A DNA stretch of 7,505 nucleotides from Desulfocapsa sp. (GTDB lineage Bacteria; Desulfobacterota; Desulfobulbia; Desulfobulbales; Desulfocapsaceae). The DNA lies in the NCBI GenBank assembly GCA_029934815.1, contig JAOZLM010000104.1:1-7505 (forward strand), written 5' to 3'. This document shows, in pieces, positions 6,098 to 7,505 of the stretch. How positions within the stretch are numbered: the first letter of the stretch is position 1; each line of letters starts with the position of its first letter. A program made the position numbers and the translations under genes. Under the pieces are notes generated by a model. The model did not search any database. It was not told where the DNA came from and saw nothing but the letters and a program-made list of their open reading frames with translations.

Positions 6098-7505
6098 AAA
6101 AGGTAGTACATAATATAGTAACATTTTTCACTATATTTGCACTCCTTCAAGCCACAGGTGTCAGTAAAAGCTTTGCGTTTTCTGTTGGAGAAGAACGGGA
6201 AGTAGGCGAACAACTGCTTTATCAGATTCGGCTTGCTTTTCCTTTACTTGATGATCCGGATATCACCCAATATATTAATGCACTTGGTGCTGATGTCCTT
6301 GAGGTCGCAGGCTTTCAGTACTTTGATTATCATTTTAATATCATTCAATCATCACAATTTAATGCCTTTGCGGCCCCGTCAGGATTAATCTTCTTTTATA
6401 CAGGTCTTATAGAACAGATGCATCATGAAGATGAACTGGTTTCTGTTCTGGCCCATGAAATTGGTCATGTTGTTTCACGACATATTGCCAAGGGAATGGA
6501 TAAGTCCATGAAATTAAGCGTTGCCACATCTCTTCTTGCCCTTGCCAGTATCGCGCTTGGTGCAGGAGCCTTAAGCCAGGCACTTCTTACCGGATCTTTG
6601 GCAGCAGGCCAGGCCACCAATTTATACTTTTCAAGACAGGCTGAGGAAGAGGCCGATCTTCTTGCTTATGGCTGGATGAAGGAAATGAAACGCCATCCGA
6701 GAGGGCAGGAAGCTATGCTGCGTTCCATGCGTAGAATCAGTCGATATTCCATGGGAAATAATGTCCCGCAATATCTTCTGACACACCCTAATCCATCCCA
6801 TCGCCTTGATTATGTACAGGCACTGGTTGCTTATGAAGCTGATAAGTTAGAGGGCTTTAGTGCCACTGATGATTTTCAGTTTTTACGAATGAGATATCGA
6901 ATGCTATCAATTGTTAAAGATGGGAAGCAACTGCGAAATCTTTTAATGAGCCGGCTCTCTGATGAAAGCCTCAGTGAATCTGAGCATGTGATGCTGAAAT
7001 ACGGTCTGTCACAACTTGATCTAAGGGAAAATAATTTTTCATCAAGTAGAACATTACTTGAAAAAGTAATTCAGTTTTATCCGGAACGGTCTATTTTGCA
7101 AGTAGATCTTGGTATTGTTGAAATGCAGGATGGCCATAAAGACAGAGCACTTGCTCTTATTCAAAGTGCTTATGTACGCAATTCCAATGATCACTGGGCG
7201 ATCTTTCAACTTGCCAGAGTCTGGCTTAGGCTAGGTAATTTGCAAAAAGCTGAACATTATTTCAATGAACTCCAGGCGGCTACCCCTGCATACTCGAAAT
7301 TATATTACGAACTGGGAAAACTAAAAGCGCAACAGGGAAAAAGTGCTGAATCTTCCTATTTTCTTGGAAAGTATTACCTCTACGAGGGAAAGTTACAACT
7401 GGCAAGGGACAGTATGGATAAAGCACTGAGGAAATCAGATCTTTCAGAAAAACAAAGAGAGGATATAGAAAGGATGCTTGGGGTTATAGATCGTCTGGAA
7501 GAGGG
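6094..7505 (+). CDS. Exported M48 zinc metalloprotease with TPR-like C-terminus (BepA/YfgC-like), open at right edge
   Basis: The frame is open for 470 residues to the window edge. A basic start (MKK) and hydrophobic segment (about 5-20), followed by SFAF near 26-29, look like a Sec signal peptide, so the enzyme is probably periplasmic. The zinc site is HEIGH (121-125) with the third ligand likely Glu184 in the EEEAD stretch. 'THPNPSHR' (230-237), with His231, matches the regulatory histidine loop known in BepA. An Ala/Leu/Gly-rich segment (141-173) may contact membrane. From about residue 300, helical pairs such as 'DLRENNFSSSRTLLEKVIQFYP' (309 onward) and 'WLRLGNLQKAEHYFNELQ' (377-394) read as TPR repeats. 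E. coli BepA (about 490 residues) assembles or degrades outer-membrane proteins such as LptD; by length little is missing here. The GTG start overlaps oleD by 4 nt, making it a member of the ole operon. The symbol is withheld because M48-TPR paralogues are common. Confidence 0.87.
   Translation, partial: MKKVVHNIVTFFTIFALLQATGVSKSFAFSVGEEREVGEQLLYQIRLAFPLLDDPDITQYINALGADVLEVAGFQYFDYHFNIIQSSQFNAFAAPSGLIFFYTGLIEQMHHEDELVSVLAHEIGHVVSRHIAKGMDKSMKLSVATSLLALASIALGAGALSQALLTGSLAAGQATNLYFSRQAEEEADLLAYGWMKEMKRHPRGQEAMLRSMRRISRYSMGNNVPQYLLTHPNPSHRLDYVQALVAYEADKLEGFSATDDFQFLRMRYRMLSIVKDGKQLRNLLMSRLSDESLSESEHVMLKYGLSQLDLRENNFSSSRTLLEKVIQFYPERSILQVDLGIVEMQDGHKDRALALIQSAYVRNSNDHWAIFQLARVWLRLGNLQKAEHYFNELQAATPAYSKLYYELGKLKAQQGKSAESSYFLGKYYLYEGKLQLARDSMDKALRKSDLSEKQREDIERMLGVIDRLEE

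Overview
The window looks like a chromosomal segment of a moderately AT-rich Gram-negative bacterium. It carries an oleB-oleC-oleD block of long-chain olefin biosynthesis, an M48 protease with a signal peptide and TPR-like repeats, a YejF-like double ABC ATPase and a PAS sensor. The style of the PAS module and the ole genes fit a Desulfobacterota (sulfate-reducer-like) genome best. A gammaproteobacterium is the main alternative, because ole genes occur in Shewanella and the REP-like repeats resemble gammaproteobacterial REPs. Taxonomy is inference only.

Left part (1-2222, minus strand): the N-terminal part of a PAS-containing sensor protein runs off the left edge (457 to 1). Upstream of it on the same strand is a complete 535-residue double ABC ATPase of the oligopeptide-transporter type (2222 to 615). 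No permease or substrate-binding gene lies next to this ATPase.

Middle (2223-2615): this is the divergent intergenic region between the ATPase and the ole genes. It is largely filled by a 186-bp non-coding element (2275-2460). The element has 27-bp terminal inverted repeats (24/27 identical) and is bounded by a perfect 8-bp direct repeat, TATTGTTA. Inside it sit two GC-rich REP-like sequences in inverted orientation (2316-2341 and 2368-2393). It therefore looks like a MITE carrying a REP doublet. A candidate sigma70 promoter for the ole operon follows at 2535-2563.

Right part (2616-7505, plus strand): oleB, oleC, oleD and an M48-TPR protease form a tight operon. OleB and OleC are separated by 3 nt. 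The oleC/oleD and oleD/M48 junctions overlap by 4 nt (TTGA and GTGA), and strong Shine-Dalgarno sequences lie inside the preceding gene. OleC converts a beta-hydroxy acid to a cis-beta-lactone, OleB decarboxylates the lactone to an olefin, and OleD makes the beta-hydroxy acid by reducing the beta-keto acid. OleA, the thiolase-like enzyme that condenses two acyl-CoAs and is usually the first gene of such clusters, is not in the window. The M48 gene is open at the right edge.
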